Virus record (IMG/VR): IMGVR_UViG_3300043434_000693
Location: 1 to 64,000 of that record
Direction: 5' to 3' (one strand)
From: a virus
Length of the DNA stretch: 64,000 nucleotides
The position numbers and the translations under genes are program-made. Positions 17,901 to 26,722 of this stretch are shown here, piece after piece; position 1 is the first letter of the stretch; each line of letters begins with the position of its first letter. The notes under the pieces were generated by a model, which searched no databases, had not been told where the DNA came from, and saw nothing but the letters and a program-made list of their open reading frames with translations.

Positions 17901-20900
17901 ATTTTGAACATATGGTGATCGATTAGTGATCCATGCTTCGATGTGGTTTGGTCCAAATCCCGGATCTAAACTTACAAACGAACCAGCTGTTGGTCTTTTT
18001 GTACCATAGCTATTAACTGGACCTAAAGTGCCAGTTAACCCTTGAATAGTCATGTTGCGTAAACCGGTACCATTTCTTACATAGAACATATCTTCTTCAA
18101 TCGAGCCCGATACATTGTATGCGTTACGATAATAACGAGTTGCTAACACTGATTTATAATTTCCTGTATAAATTAAATCGTATGCTAGTGCTTCAATTAA
18201 CTCTACAGCATCTCTTTTGCAAACATCTTCGTTATATGTTCCTGAATAAGCAGGGTAAGCATCATTAATGTACGCAACTGCTTCTTCGGCTAAGAAATCT
18301 TTGTTTAATAAAAGATTATATGCACCGACAATAATGTCATTGTTGTTAACTTCGTAATTTGTTCCAGCAACAGGTGGTTGATTGCCGCCGTTCATGTATG
18401 ATAAAATGTCGTTCCATAGTGCATCTGCTAATGCCTCGGCTCCGCTTGCTGCAATATATTTTGCTTTATACTTTAGGAAATTGAGCATGTCTAAATGCGC
18501 TGTTAGTTGATCAGTCATTACAACTTGTAACGATGGAAGATCTCTGTGATAAGACATCCCTGATTTAATTGATCTAAAGTTACTTCCGAACATAAGATCA
18601 TATCCAAGAGCATCAACAATATAACCAACATCTCTCGAACAGATTGTTTGATCAAAAACTAGAGTTGGGTAATTTGCTTTTACAAATTGAACACAGTCTG
18701 ATTGTATTTCTGTCTTTTTTGCTTGCAATGCAGTATATGCTGCTAGTAAGCTAGCACTAACCCACGATGTATCCGGAGCAATAGTTGACGGTGCTGTTCC
18801 TGTATTAATAGTATCGTAAATATCTTGTACACGTGCTTGTGCGAATGTAGCAGCCCCTGCTGAACCAGGAGTTCCGCTAACATCCTGTGAAACAGAATTT
18901 CCAGCTGATGCAGGTACTGAAACACCGGTAACAATATCATCTATAATAGACTTTAAGTAAACTTGCACCGCTAATGCTTGATCTTTTTCTCCAGTTTCAA
19001 CAAAGGTTCCTAAAGAATAATACGAGGTTGCTGCAACTAAAGTTTCTAAATTTCCACCGTATGTTAAATCATAAGATAATGCATCAACAATGTATCCTAC
19101 ATCTCTTTCACATGCAATTTGGCCTGCGCCCCCGTATACGAATCCAATAAACGGACTAGCATTTGCTGCGATCTGTGCATTAATCCACGCACTAATTTCA
19201 GCAACAAGGAATGATTTATTTGCATTTAACAATCGACGAGCATTAAAATAACCAGTATCATAACCAGTAGGATCCGGTGTTACAAATGCATTTACTGATC
19301 CTAACCCATTATCAACAATATCAATAATTTCATTTGTATTATTAATGATTGATGTTACTGCTGTCGAACTGCCAACTGATCCTGCTACAACATTAGTATT
19401 TTGTGTTGCCGACGACATCGGTGTAATAGCAGTACCGGAAATAATATCTGCTGTAATCGATTGAATATATTGGTATGCTTCTACTGATTTTGATTTATCA
19501 TCTAATGATATTAAATTGCCTGCTGGACGAATATTTGTTGATCGTAGTTCGTCGCCTACAATTGCTGTATTTGCAGGTACAATGATCGGTAAAGTTTCGT
19601 AGAAAGTTCCTGTCTTTACAAAGATTGTATAGTTAACACTAAGAGCAGCAGGAATACCAGACGAATTGCCAGCTGTGATTGCAGCATTAATAATTCCAAC
19701 TAATCCTGTAATTTCTGTTATAACTCCGGTTTCTGCATCTTGAGATCCAGTGTATTGAGTTACATCAACATTATATACTGTACTTGGTGCTACATTTGTC
19801 AATACTGCCTCAATGACATCGAGCATATAGTTATATCCTGCTACGTCTTGATCATCTTGCGTACCAAGCAATGTATAAGAACCATTGACATATGCTAACG
19901 CTGCTTCACGTGTCTTTATGTTTCCGCTATGACTTATATCATAAATCAATGCATCAATTACATATCCAACATCTCTTTCACATTTCGTTGAGTTGTATGT
20001 AAATCCGCTCCAGATACCTGTTCCTAGAACAATCTGAGCGTCAATCCATCCAATAACTTCTTTTTGTATAAAGATTCTATTATTAATTAATAGATTCTTT
20101 GCCACTGGATTTTTTGCACCTTTTTCAATTTGCTGTGCAGCGTATCGTACAGTCTTCCATGGTTGATCTAATGTTATTCCGTATTGCGGTGCTGGACCAT
20201 CAGTTCCCGATGTTGCAACATAATACACTTGTTCAATAACACCGAAGTATTTCCATTCTGGTGTATCGTTGTTTACTGTTAGAACTTGACCATCGGCACC
20301 AATTGGTAATCTTGTTGGACCTGCTCCACCAAAATACACAAGATCGCCTTGTGTAGTTAATACATCAACTTCGTTTCCTGCTGCAACTAAATTCCAATAC
20401 GTACCAACAGTATCATTATCTGGTCTAGAAGGAACAGATGAAGTATGTGGATTGATGCAGATATAACTATTAGATCCGTATTTTACTGTATCGCCTAATT
20501 GATATGCAGTTGTACCAGCCCATGTATTTTGCCATTCGATTCCAGAATTTAATCTAGACCAATATGTTAAATCTGGCGGTTCATGATTAGTACCATCAGC
20601 AATCGCAACATATGTGTAACCGTTAACACGAACTACATCACCGACTTTGTAAGCAGTTGCACCTGACCAATCATTTTGAAATTTAAATCCTGTGGTAAAC
20701 AAATCCCAATCATCGGAATTGCTTGTCGGAACTTGATTTGTATGGTTTGTTTTGCTAATGTATGCGTAACCACCGTAAGTAACTACGTCGCCTGGTTGGT
20801 AAACAGTAGCATTATCCCAACTGTTTTCAAATTCAAGACCTTCTACAAATAAGTACCACTTTGTTTCGTCAAATGATGCACCAGAAGTATGATAAGTTGT

Positions 20901-21674
20901 ACAGATCCATAGTTCAGCACCGTATTTTACAATGTCGTTAATTTTGTATCTTGTAGTAGGAGCCCAATCTTGTTTGAATTCAATACCTTTATTGAAATAA
21001 TCCCACTTGAGTTGATCGGCTTCTAACCCAAGAGCACCGGTCGATGCCGAAGTGTGGCCAACGTTACAAACATATAACTGTCCACCGTACTTAACAACAT
21101 CATTAATTCTATATCGAGTATCAACAGTCCATTCACCCGTCCAGTTGAAATTTTCTCCGTAAATATCCCAATCTAAAAGATTGTCTTCAAGACCTAGAGT
21201 CAATGTAGCAGCAGAAGTATGATCATTATTACAAATATAAAGTTGACCGCCATATTTGACAACATCATTAATTTTATATCGGGTACTTACATCCCAGTCA
21301 GTTTTCCAATCAAAACCTTCTGCAAATAAATCCCATTTTAACGAATCTGTTTCTAAACCTAATGTTGTAGTTGCAGCCGAGGTATGACTATCGTTACATA
21401 GATATATGTTTCCGCCATATTTAACTAAGTCGTTTAACTTATAAAATGTCGAAGTGTTCCAGTCCCCTTTCCACTCTGTCCCGTCGGATACTAAATTCCA
21501 TCGTGTTGGAATATTATCCAAGTCAGTATAAAAGTCGCCTGCACTTGTATGTCCGATTACGCAAACATAAGTTTTGCCGCCATTTCTAACGACATCATCT
21601 TTAAGATAAGTTGTTGTCGGTGCCCAAACGTTTTTCCAAATAAAACGTATTCTACCTAATTTAAATTCTGCCAT
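14922..21674 (-). CDS. Giant tail-fibre/adhesin protein, 2250 aa, with CBM-like, beta-helix and propeller modules
   Basis: Start at ATG 21674 (TTG just before it), SD GGAG. Domains in order: eight repeats of about 50 aa with the pattern W-x5-[TR]-x-Y-x3-D-x-V-x-Y-G-x3-Y-[IV]-C-x5-H-T-S, resembling carbohydrate-binding modules 5/12 (residues 1-420). Next come a right-handed beta-helix start (YYVATSGTDG...QPWKTVRYAAQQI), four C-x-RD[VA] modules with IDALxYDL, and a second beta-helix part (RSTNIRPAG...GKIRATNGNSSYG). Then a six-blade Asp-box propeller (S-x-D-G-x-x-W repeats, DNA 15950-16770), KYSQVRLTGHDFL, and FYTSTDQDGNFRVG near the end. Such a chain suits a virion spike that binds glycans. 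Paralogue of the 21726-25994 gene. Confidence 0.82.
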   Translation of the reverse strand: MAEFKLGRIRFIWKNVWAPTTTYLKDDVVRNGGKTYVCVIGHTSAGDFYTDLDNIPTRWNLVSDGTEWKGDWNTSTFYKLNDLVKYGGNIYLCNDSHTSAATTTLGLETDSLKWDLFAEGFDWKTDWDVSTRYKINDVVKYGGQLYICNNDHTSAATLTLGLEDNLLDWDIYGENFNWTGEWTVDTRYRINDVVKYGGQLYVCNVGHTSASTGALGLEADQLKWDYFNKGIEFKQDWAPTTRYKINDIVKYGAELWICTTYHTSGASFDETKWYLFVEGLEFENSWDNATVYQPGDVVTYGGYAYISKTNHTNQVPTSNSDDWDLFTTGFKFQNDWSGATAYKVGDVVRVNGYTYVAIADGTNHEPPDLTYWSRLNSGIEWQNTWAGTTAYQLGDTVKYGSNSYICINPHTSSVPSRPDNDTVGTYWNLVAAGNEVDVLTTQGDLVYFGGAGPTRLPIGADGQVLTVNNDTPEWKYFGVIEQVYYVATSGTDGPAPQYGITLDQPWKTVRYAAQQIEKGAKNPVAKNLLINNRIFIQKEVIGWIDAQIVLGTGIWSGFTYNSTKCERDVGYVIDALIYDISHSGNIKTREAALAYVNGSYTLLGTQDDQDVAGYNYMLDVIEAVLTNVAPSTVYNVDVTQYTGSQDAETGVITEITGLVGIINAAITAGNSSGIPAALSVNYTIFVKTGTFYETLPIIVPANTAIVGDELRSTNIRPAGNLISLDDKSKSVEAYQYIQSITADIISGTAITPMSSATQNTNVVAGSVGSSTAVTSIINNTNEIIDIVDNGLGSVNAFVTPDPTGYDTGYFNARRLLNANKSFLVAEISAWINAQIAANASPFIGFVYGGAGQIACERDVGYIVDALSYDLTYGGNLETLVAATSYYSLGTFVETGEKDQALAVQVYLKSIIDDIVTGVSVPASAGNSVSQDVSGTPGSAGAATFAQARVQDIYDTINTGTAPSTIAPDTSWVSASLLAAYTALQAKKTEIQSDCVQFVKANYPTLVFDQTICSRDVGYIVDALGYDLMFGSNFRSIKSGMSYHRDLPSLQVVMTDQLTAHLDMLNFLKYKAKYIAASGAEALADALWNDILSYMNGGNQPPVAGTNYEVNNNDIIVGAYNLLLNKDFLAEEAVAYINDAYPAYSGTYNEDVCKRDAVELIEALAYDLIYTGNYKSVLATRYYRNAYNVSGSIEEDMFYVRNGTGLRNMTIQGLTGTLGPVNSYGTKRPTAGSFVSLDPGFGPNHIEAWITNRSPYVQNVTTFGTACIGLKVDGALHNGGNDSVVANDFTQILSDGIGAWVTNLGRAELVSVFSYYGHIGYLAENGGKIRATNGNSSYGTYGCVSEGVDPTEEAITASVNNRAVDALIGNVVTSGSSIYRLEYSNAGINYNSATFTINGSGLNATAIADEFRDDAVFEVRLTDTGSGTGGENYVTASNVAQAGTTTAITLAATDNAISTAYVGMRILIISGTGVGQYGYVQSYNAGSKIAQIRKESDGTAGWDHVVPGTPIVTNLDLTTSYIIEPRVTLTAPAYAATAQTQVNQAWSDVEYGDVNTTFANVLATGGIGTNGRFAVVKTGIAYSITLYNGGTGFEIGDVLTLAGTDVGGASPLNDVSITVTNVSLTGVITNFSYTGQAAGGKFVAVSSTGNASQYSVNGTTWTSGGALPSGTWNSLAYGKVSGTGTWVAVSNGSTATAKTTDGGAIWTSGGALTTSSNWTDVAAGNGYFVAISNNATTTNVSSDGGANWIAGGALPAGTWTSVAYGPGIWVAVGTNVAASSANNGTLWTVRTIASASWQSVTWGNGRFVAVATGGTSTAYSLDGITWYAGGALTASASWNKVSYGQGIFAAVATGSTDVINTSEDGLIWTSRSLSGSAAWKSVAFGNPNSNPIWAVITTGTTTANSVVTGATAKARCKVVDNKVTEFRIVEPGSGYTSAPTLTLTDPNNTSEATWTVRTGNGVLANPTFTNRGSQYATSTATVDGNGTADIYQTGSYLYVKDLSANPVPGSNIQFDGDPNYYKLVTVTNFVGSGPYTARFQISPPMEVADSPAHNTDLTIKIKYSQVRLTGHDFLEIGTGNFASTNYPGIPAILPIPENETIESGGGRVFYTSTDQDGNFRVGTLFSVEQATGVATLNADAFNIAGLNELTLGAVALGGSGATITEFSTDPFFTADSDSIIPTQRAIKAYISSQIGGGGSSLNVNTLTAGVVYVAGDYITTTTGVQINVLSKMNFTAGIDGSPVAMSLFLQG
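15950..16770 (-). repeat. Six Asp-box (BNR-like) blades coding for a beta-propeller
   Basis: Six units of about 45 residues, each with an Asp-box of the form [ST]-x-[DN]-G-x-x-W (SVNGTTW, TTDGGAIW, SSDGGANW, NNGTLW, SLDGITW, SEDGLIW) followed by W-x-S-V-x-[YWF]-G. Six blades would close a sialidase-type propeller. The paralogue at 21726-25994 lacks this region, so it is a modular insertion. Confidence 0.7.
20470..21660 (-). repeat. Eight N-terminal CBM5/12-like repeats in the 2250-aa fibre
   Basis: Eight consecutive coding repeats of about 50-55 codons with conserved W, Y, D-x-V, Y-G-G, [YW]-[IVL]-C and H-T-S positions. The last three have lost some positions (for example HTN, GTN). Confidence 0.75.
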
Positions 21675-21701
21675 CAAAATCTCCAGATTTTTCAGTTTTT
21701 G

Positions 21702-21708
21702 TATTTAT
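21702..21708 (-). promoter_or_regulatory. T4-type late promoter for the 2250-aa fibre gene
   Basis: Minus strand AATAAATAC holds ATAAATA 28 bases before the ATG at 21674. Confidence 0.65.
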
Positions 21709-21725
21709 TCGTTTATAATAAACCA

Positions 21726-24700
21726 TTAATCCATCTCGTGCGTATTAAAACTTTGTGCAAAGTACGACATCATTAGCATTGTGCCATCTATATTGCCTTT
21801 TACATTTACTTTTTCTAACATATTAACTTGTTGATTAGTAGATGTATCAATTTTTTGAGGACCAATTCTTACAATACCAGCTGTTAACTGCCCAGTTTGC
21901 GCATCTGCACCACCGCCCGAAATTCTTCTTGCAATATATGCTTTGATTGCTCGTTGAGTAGGAACTACATTATTCGAATCGGCTGTAAATGTTGAGTCTG
22001 TGGAAAATTCTCGTATAACTACTGATGAACCACCAATTGCAACACCGCCTAGACTTAATTCTTCAAGGCCCGATAATTCAAAGAAGTCTGCTGAAATTGT
22101 AACGGTGCCTGTTGCTTGCTCTACTTTGAATAGCTCGCCGCATCGGAAGTTACCGTCTTGGTCTGTACTTGTATAGAACACACGACCACCACCACGTTCG
22201 TATACTTCGTTTTCAGGTGCTTTTAAAAGATCATTTACGGTAGGATAATTTGTATCTACAAAATTACCTGTGCCGATATCTAAGAAGTCATGACCTGTTA
22301 ATCGAACTTGACTGTATTTTTCTCTTATAGTAAGTGCAGTACTATGCACTGGACTGTTAATAACTTTTAGTTCAGGACTTATTCTAAATTGTGCAGATCC
22401 ACTGCCTAAATCTTCGATTGTTACAATTTTGTAGATAACATTAGTAATGCCATCAATTGTTAAATTTGCTCCAGGACCGGGCAATCTATTTAGATTTGAT
22501 ACTTTTAAAAATTTTCCAACTTGATATATGTCTGCATATCCGTCACCGGTAATAGTACAAGTAGTTGTAGATGTTTGATATCCAGTTCCTCTGTTGTTAA
22601 ATGTTGGTTGTGGTAACACACCGTCACTAATACGACTTCTTAAAATTGCATCTGAAGTATTATTTGGATCTGTTATTGTAATTAACGGTGCTGCTTGATA
22701 AAACATTCCACCAGTAACTTCAGTTAATGTCACCGGAGTTGTACTTCCTTGAGTAGCACTTACTTTAAAAGACGTTCCGGAAACAATTGAACCAGCAATA
22801 ATATAATATGGTGTATTAGCTAATAATCCAGAAGTATCTGCATTGATAAATTCAATCGGTTGATTATCTATTAATCCATCAGTTAGAGAAACTTCGATTA
22901 AATTCGATCCTGATCTAGTTGCACTAACTGCTGCGTAAGGATAATTCGCACCCGGATCCCAAATTTTAACACTATCGATTCTGCCAGAAGCAACGACTAC
23001 TCGACCAAGTGCTCTAATTCCCCCAACTGTTCCAGGATCAGAAAATTCTATTCTCGGTTCGATATTGTAATAGGTAGTTGTGTCTAATAAACTTTCAATA
23101 GAATGACCGACTACTACATGATCCCATCCAGGAGTATCATCGCTTTCTTTATAAACAGTTATAACTTTTGAGACGTCGTCGTATGCTTGAATATACCCGT
23201 ATTGGCCTACTCCGGTACCCGATGTAATGATGATACGCATTCCTTCGTATTCGGTAAATGTGTTTTCGTCGTTTGCAGCAATAGTAATAGTTAAATTGTC
23301 TCCTGCTTGGCAGTTATTTCCTGCTACGAGATATGATCCTCCACCTGCTGAGACATTAGTGCTTGGTTGTAAGCATCTTACTTCTGAAACTGCTCTTGAT
23401 CGCGGAGTTCCGACTACTGCATCTACTCCTACACCTGCACCGGTGATTGAGTAAGTAGCAGTAGTGTAATTACTTCCTGCATTTGCGTATTCAAGTACAA
23501 GTATTTCATCGTTTGCTTGGCCAGCAAATACTGATGCTACTTGGGCTTGCGACGCTCTATTGTTTACGATACCAGTAATTGGGTCCTCGGTAGTGTTTAC
23601 TCCTTCTGAAACACATCCATATGTACCATATGATGAGTTACCGTTTGTAGCACGAATTTTACCACCATTTTCTGCTAGGTATCCTATATGTCCATAATAT
23701 GAGAATACCGAAACAAGTTCAGATAACCCTAAATTAGTAACCCATGCTCCGATACCATCGCTTATTACTTGAGTAAAGTCATTTGCTACAATAGACTTGT
23801 TACCGCCGTTATGTAATCCACCGTCAACTTTTAGTCCAACACACCCAGTACCAAATGTTGTTACATTTTGAACATATGGCGATCTTGTTGTAATCCAAAC
23901 AGCATCGTCGGTTGGTCCGGTGCCCGGATCTAAACTAACAAATGCCCCACCGGATGGGCGACGGGTTCCGTATGCTGTGATTGCTCCTAATGTACCAGTT
24001 AGCCCTTTTAATGTCATGTTTCTAATACCGCACCCATTACGAACATAGAACATGTCATCACCTTCAAAACCAACAGCAGGAACAATTGTTGTACTTCTTA
24101 GTTCATCGCCTACTAATGCTACATCAGCAGGAATTGATATCGGTAATTGTTCTTCAAATATTCCTGTCTTAATGAAAATAGTAGCAGGACCAGTAATGTT
24201 TTCACATGCATATTTGACTGTTCTCCAAGGATAGTTAAGTGTAGTTCCTCGGCCTACTGCATCAACTCCATCTAATGCAACATAATAAACATTGTTAATA
24301 ACACCGAATTCTTCCCAGTTAACAGAACTGGAATCCACTAATAGTACTTGACTGTCAGAGCCGATAGCATATCGATTAACGTCAGTGTCATATGTAACAA
24401 TATCACCTTGGTTAGATAATACATTTCCTGTATCACCTTCGATATATGTTGTCCAATAAGTATTAGATACATCAAGCAACGGAGTGTCGCCTAATGCTGA
24501 TGTATGATCTGCTACGCAAATGTAAGATGTTGCACGATGAGTAACAACATCACCGACTACATAATCTACATCCGGAGCCCAGAAATTTTTCCAATGCATA
24601 CCGGAAACAACTAGTTCCCAAAATAAAGTATTATCGGTTGGATTTTCGTCAATGTTATCAGCAATTGCTGTATAAAGATAACCAAACCTTCTGATAGTGT

Positions 24701-25994
24701 CACCGGTATAGTATTGTACTTCAGCATCCCATTCACCACGGATTCTAAATCCAATTGTTAATAGGTCCCAATCAGAAGTATTCGATGACGGTGCTTTATT
24801 AGTGTTGTGAGTTTTACTGTAGTAGCTATAACCGCCGTATTTAACAACATCGCCAGGTCGATACAATACTGTCGAAATCCATATCGAATCATATTCAAAA
24901 CCGGGTATTAAAGATTCCCATTTTGTAGGGTCAAATACTTCTCCGGAAGCATGATGTGCAGTACACAACCACACAGCAGCGCCATATTTTACAATATCAT
25001 TTAATTTGTATCTTGTATCTTCAGTCCAATATTGCTTAAATTCGACACCGGAACAAACGATTTCCCATTTTAATTGGTCGTTTTCTAAACCAGTTAGTGC
25101 AGTTTCTGAGCTAGTGTGACCTTCGATACATCTATAAACAATACCGCCATATTTAACAATGTCGTTACGACGATATCGATAATCAGTTGTCCAATCTGCT
25201 AGCCATTTTTCAAACAGAGTTAAAACTTCCCATTTGTCGTCGTCTACTTCTAAACCCGCTGCTAAACTTTCATCGCTAGTATGTCCTTCAACACACCTAT
25301 AAACAATACCATTGTATTTTACAATATCATTTACTCGATATCGAGTTGCTAATTCCCAGTCTTCTCTCCAATTATCAATTCTTGCATAACTGGTCCATTT
25401 TAATTGATCTGCTTCTAATCCTGCATCACTTTCAAAAAATATGTTTCCGCCAGATACATATTCATCTTCGTTAACACTCGAAAAACTGACTGAAGTTGTG
25501 GTGCAATTCGAAACAACAAAGGTACCGTTATAAGTTGATGGCGAAACTCCTGTTATAACAATAGTCGACCCGTTAACAAACGGTATTTGTTCCTGTTCTG
25601 CAAAAGTTAACGTAACTAGTGTGCCAGTTGCAACTGCATCGATAATTTGTATATTAAGCTGATTAAATGCAGAAACGTGTGTTGTATTACACAAGTAAAC
25701 GATACCGTTATAACGAACTATATCACCAACGTTATATAATGTTCCGTAATCCCATTGATCTCTCCATGCATAGCCATCGAACCATAAGGTCCACTTTGGT
25801 GCATCTGTATCTGGTTCAGTTGTTGTATCGATATAATATAAATCAGTATAAAAATTAGTATCAGAGGTATGACCTACTAAACAAACATAAGATTTACCAC
25901 CGTATCTAACAATATCATCTTTTGTATAAATTGTACCCGCAGACCAATCTCCTTTCCAGGTAAATCTAATCCTTGCTATTTTAAATTCAGCCAT
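21726..25994 (-). CDS. Tail-fibre/adhesin protein, 1422 aa, paralogue of the 2250-aa protein
   Basis: Good SD (GAGGTGAAAG) and an exact TATAAATA promoter. Starts MAEFKIARIRFTWKG, close to MAEFKLGRIRFIWKN of its paralogue. Eight CBM5/12-like repeats follow, the second interrupted by about 75 residues (VNGSTIVITGVSPSTYNG, a small beta domain). Next come the beta-helix part (NYPWRTVKYACENI, IFEEQLPISIPADVALVGDE), the near-identical segment YYGHIGYLAENGGKIR, then KYSQVRLTGHDFLDIGTG, FYTSTDQDGNFRCGELF, and the conserved closing block with PTQRAIKAYIA. It lacks the propeller and the CxRDVGY modules. Likely a receptor-binding or polysaccharide-binding virion protein. Confidence 0.82.
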   Translation of the reverse strand: MAEFKIARIRFTWKGDWSAGTIYTKDDIVRYGGKSYVCLVGHTSDTNFYTDLYYIDTTTEPDTDAPKWTLWFDGYAWRDQWDYGTLYNVGDIVRYNGIVYLCNTTHVSAFNQLNIQIIDAVATGTLVTLTFAEQEQIPFVNGSTIVITGVSPSTYNGTFVVSNCTTTSVSFSSVNEDEYVSGGNIFFESDAGLEADQLKWTSYARIDNWREDWELATRYRVNDIVKYNGIVYRCVEGHTSDESLAAGLEVDDDKWEVLTLFEKWLADWTTDYRYRRNDIVKYGGIVYRCIEGHTSSETALTGLENDQLKWEIVCSGVEFKQYWTEDTRYKLNDIVKYGAAVWLCTAHHASGEVFDPTKWESLIPGFEYDSIWISTVLYRPGDVVKYGGYSYYSKTHNTNKAPSSNTSDWDLLTIGFRIRGEWDAEVQYYTGDTIRRFGYLYTAIADNIDENPTDNTLFWELVVSGMHWKNFWAPDVDYVVGDVVTHRATSYICVADHTSALGDTPLLDVSNTYWTTYIEGDTGNVLSNQGDIVTYDTDVNRYAIGSDSQVLLVDSSSVNWEEFGVINNVYYVALDGVDAVGRGTTLNYPWRTVKYACENITGPATIFIKTGIFEEQLPISIPADVALVGDELRSTTIVPAVGFEGDDMFYVRNGCGIRNMTLKGLTGTLGAITAYGTRRPSGGAFVSLDPGTGPTDDAVWITTRSPYVQNVTTFGTGCVGLKVDGGLHNGGNKSIVANDFTQVISDGIGAWVTNLGLSELVSVFSYYGHIGYLAENGGKIRATNGNSSYGTYGCVSEGVNTTEDPITGIVNNRASQAQVASVFAGQANDEILVLEYANAGSNYTTATYSITGAGVGVDAVVGTPRSRAVSEVRCLQPSTNVSAGGGSYLVAGNNCQAGDNLTITIAANDENTFTEYEGMRIIITSGTGVGQYGYIQAYDDVSKVITVYKESDDTPGWDHVVVGHSIESLLDTTTYYNIEPRIEFSDPGTVGGIRALGRVVVASGRIDSVKIWDPGANYPYAAVSATRSGSNLIEVSLTDGLIDNQPIEFINADTSGLLANTPYYIIAGSIVSGTSFKVSATQGSTTPVTLTEVTGGMFYQAAPLITITDPNNTSDAILRSRISDGVLPQPTFNNRGTGYQTSTTTCTITGDGYADIYQVGKFLKVSNLNRLPGPGANLTIDGITNVIYKIVTIEDLGSGSAQFRISPELKVINSPVHSTALTIREKYSQVRLTGHDFLDIGTGNFVDTNYPTVNDLLKAPENEVYERGGGRVFYTSTDQDGNFRCGELFKVEQATGTVTISADFFELSGLEELSLGGVAIGGSSVVIREFSTDSTFTADSNNVVPTQRAIKAYIARRISGGGADAQTGQLTAGIVRIGPQKIDTSTNQQVNMLEKVNVKGNIDGTMLMMSYFAQSFNTHEMD
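24490..25970 (-). repeat. Eight CBM5/12-like repeats, with an inserted domain in repeat 2
   Basis: Same repeat family as in the 2250-aa protein (W...Y...D-[IV]-V-[RK]-Y-[GN]-G...Y-x-C...H-[TVA]-S). Repeat 2 is split after H-V-S by roughly 225 bp (about 25435-25665) encoding a separate beta domain before the expected GLEADQLKW continuation. Confidence 0.7.
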
Positions 25995-26014
25995 CTTTCA
26001 CCTCAATTTTACTA

Positions 26015-26022
26015 TATTTATA
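26015..26022 (-). promoter_or_regulatory. T4-type late promoter, exact TATAAATA, for the 1422-aa fibre gene
   Basis: Minus strand TATAAATA, 21 bases before the ATG at 25994; it overlaps the stop codon of the upstream gene. Confidence 0.8.
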
Positions 26023-26377
26023 TGCCAGTTGGATACTGATATTTTGTATTAGTTCTTACTACAAGCTGACCATCTTCGTCGATATAATAATATAAACTTT
26101 TGTCATCCCATCTATATTGTTCATAATTTAAGTTTTCGAACACTAAATTATGATATACATCGCGACCTTCAAAAAAATCAACACCAACTTCAAAATCATT
26201 AAAATTACCTTCCGAAGTTCCTTCGTTGTTTATTTGGAAGGAATCTTCTCGACTTAGTTGGTTGACTCGAGCAAAATAAATTTCACCATCGTCGGTACGT
26301 CTTAATGCATACAAATATCTAGGTTGATCTCCGATTAATTCTTGAGGATCTCGACCGAATACATAATTACTAGCCAT
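26018..26377 (-). CDS. Conserved small phage protein, 119 aa
   Basis: MASNYVFGRDPQELIGDQPRYLYALRRTDDGEIYF with AAAGGAAA upstream. The chain is acidic and rich in aromatic residues (YFARVNQL, YHNLVFENLNYEQYRWDDKSLYYYIDEDGQL). I recognise it only as a small protein found with fibre genes in T4-like marine phages. No motif indicates an enzyme. Gene spacing of 11 bases from the 26389 gene suggests one transcript with it, and a virion or assembly role. Confidence 0.6.
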   Translation of the reverse strand: MASNYVFGRDPQELIGDQPRYLYALRRTDDGEIYFARVNQLSREDSFQINNEGTSEGNFNDFEVGVDFFEGRDVYHNLVFENLNYEQYRWDDKSLYYYIDEDGQLVVRTNTKYQYPTGI

Positions 26378-26388
26378 ATTATTTTCCT

Positions 26389-26718
26389 TTATACTATTTC
26401 AGCGTAACTAATAATTGCATCTACGCTGTTTAATGTATCACTTACCATTGTTAATGTAGTTTCTTCAGTTAAAATTAGTTTTTCACCATTAGTAATAACT
26501 TTCGCACTTGTATAAGGACTTATTATTAATTGTTTAATATAATAACCAGTGACTAATGTTGAGTCAGTTACTGTAATATCTACAATTACATCCTCGTCAG
26601 TTGTGTTTGCTAAATTACAACCAATAATAGTAAACCTATTACCAACTGTTGTCTGTAACACATTAATAGGAGTAGTTCCAATATCTTTTTCTACTTTTGT
26701 TCTAAAAAACGTTGCCAT
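26389..26718 (-). CDS. Small beta-rich virion protein, 109 aa (family of three)
   Basis: Start at ATG 26718 (MATFFRTKVEKDIG) with GGAT upstream and only 4 bases after the previous stop; an in-frame TTG four codons earlier (26730) is less likely. The layout is like that of the 14586 and 36554 proteins: TPINVLQTTVGNRFTIIGCNLAN, then DVIVDITVTD, then a polar loop ending NGEKLILTEETTLTMVS and a closing strand IISYAEIV. It lies between two giant fibre genes. A connector or cap role is a guess from position. Confidence 0.6.
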   Translation of the reverse strand: MATFFRTKVEKDIGTTPINVLQTTVGNRFTIIGCNLANTTDEDVIVDITVTDSTLVTGYYIKQLIISPYTSAKVITNGEKLILTEETTLTMVSDTLNSVDAIISYAEIV

Positions 26719-26722
26719 AATA

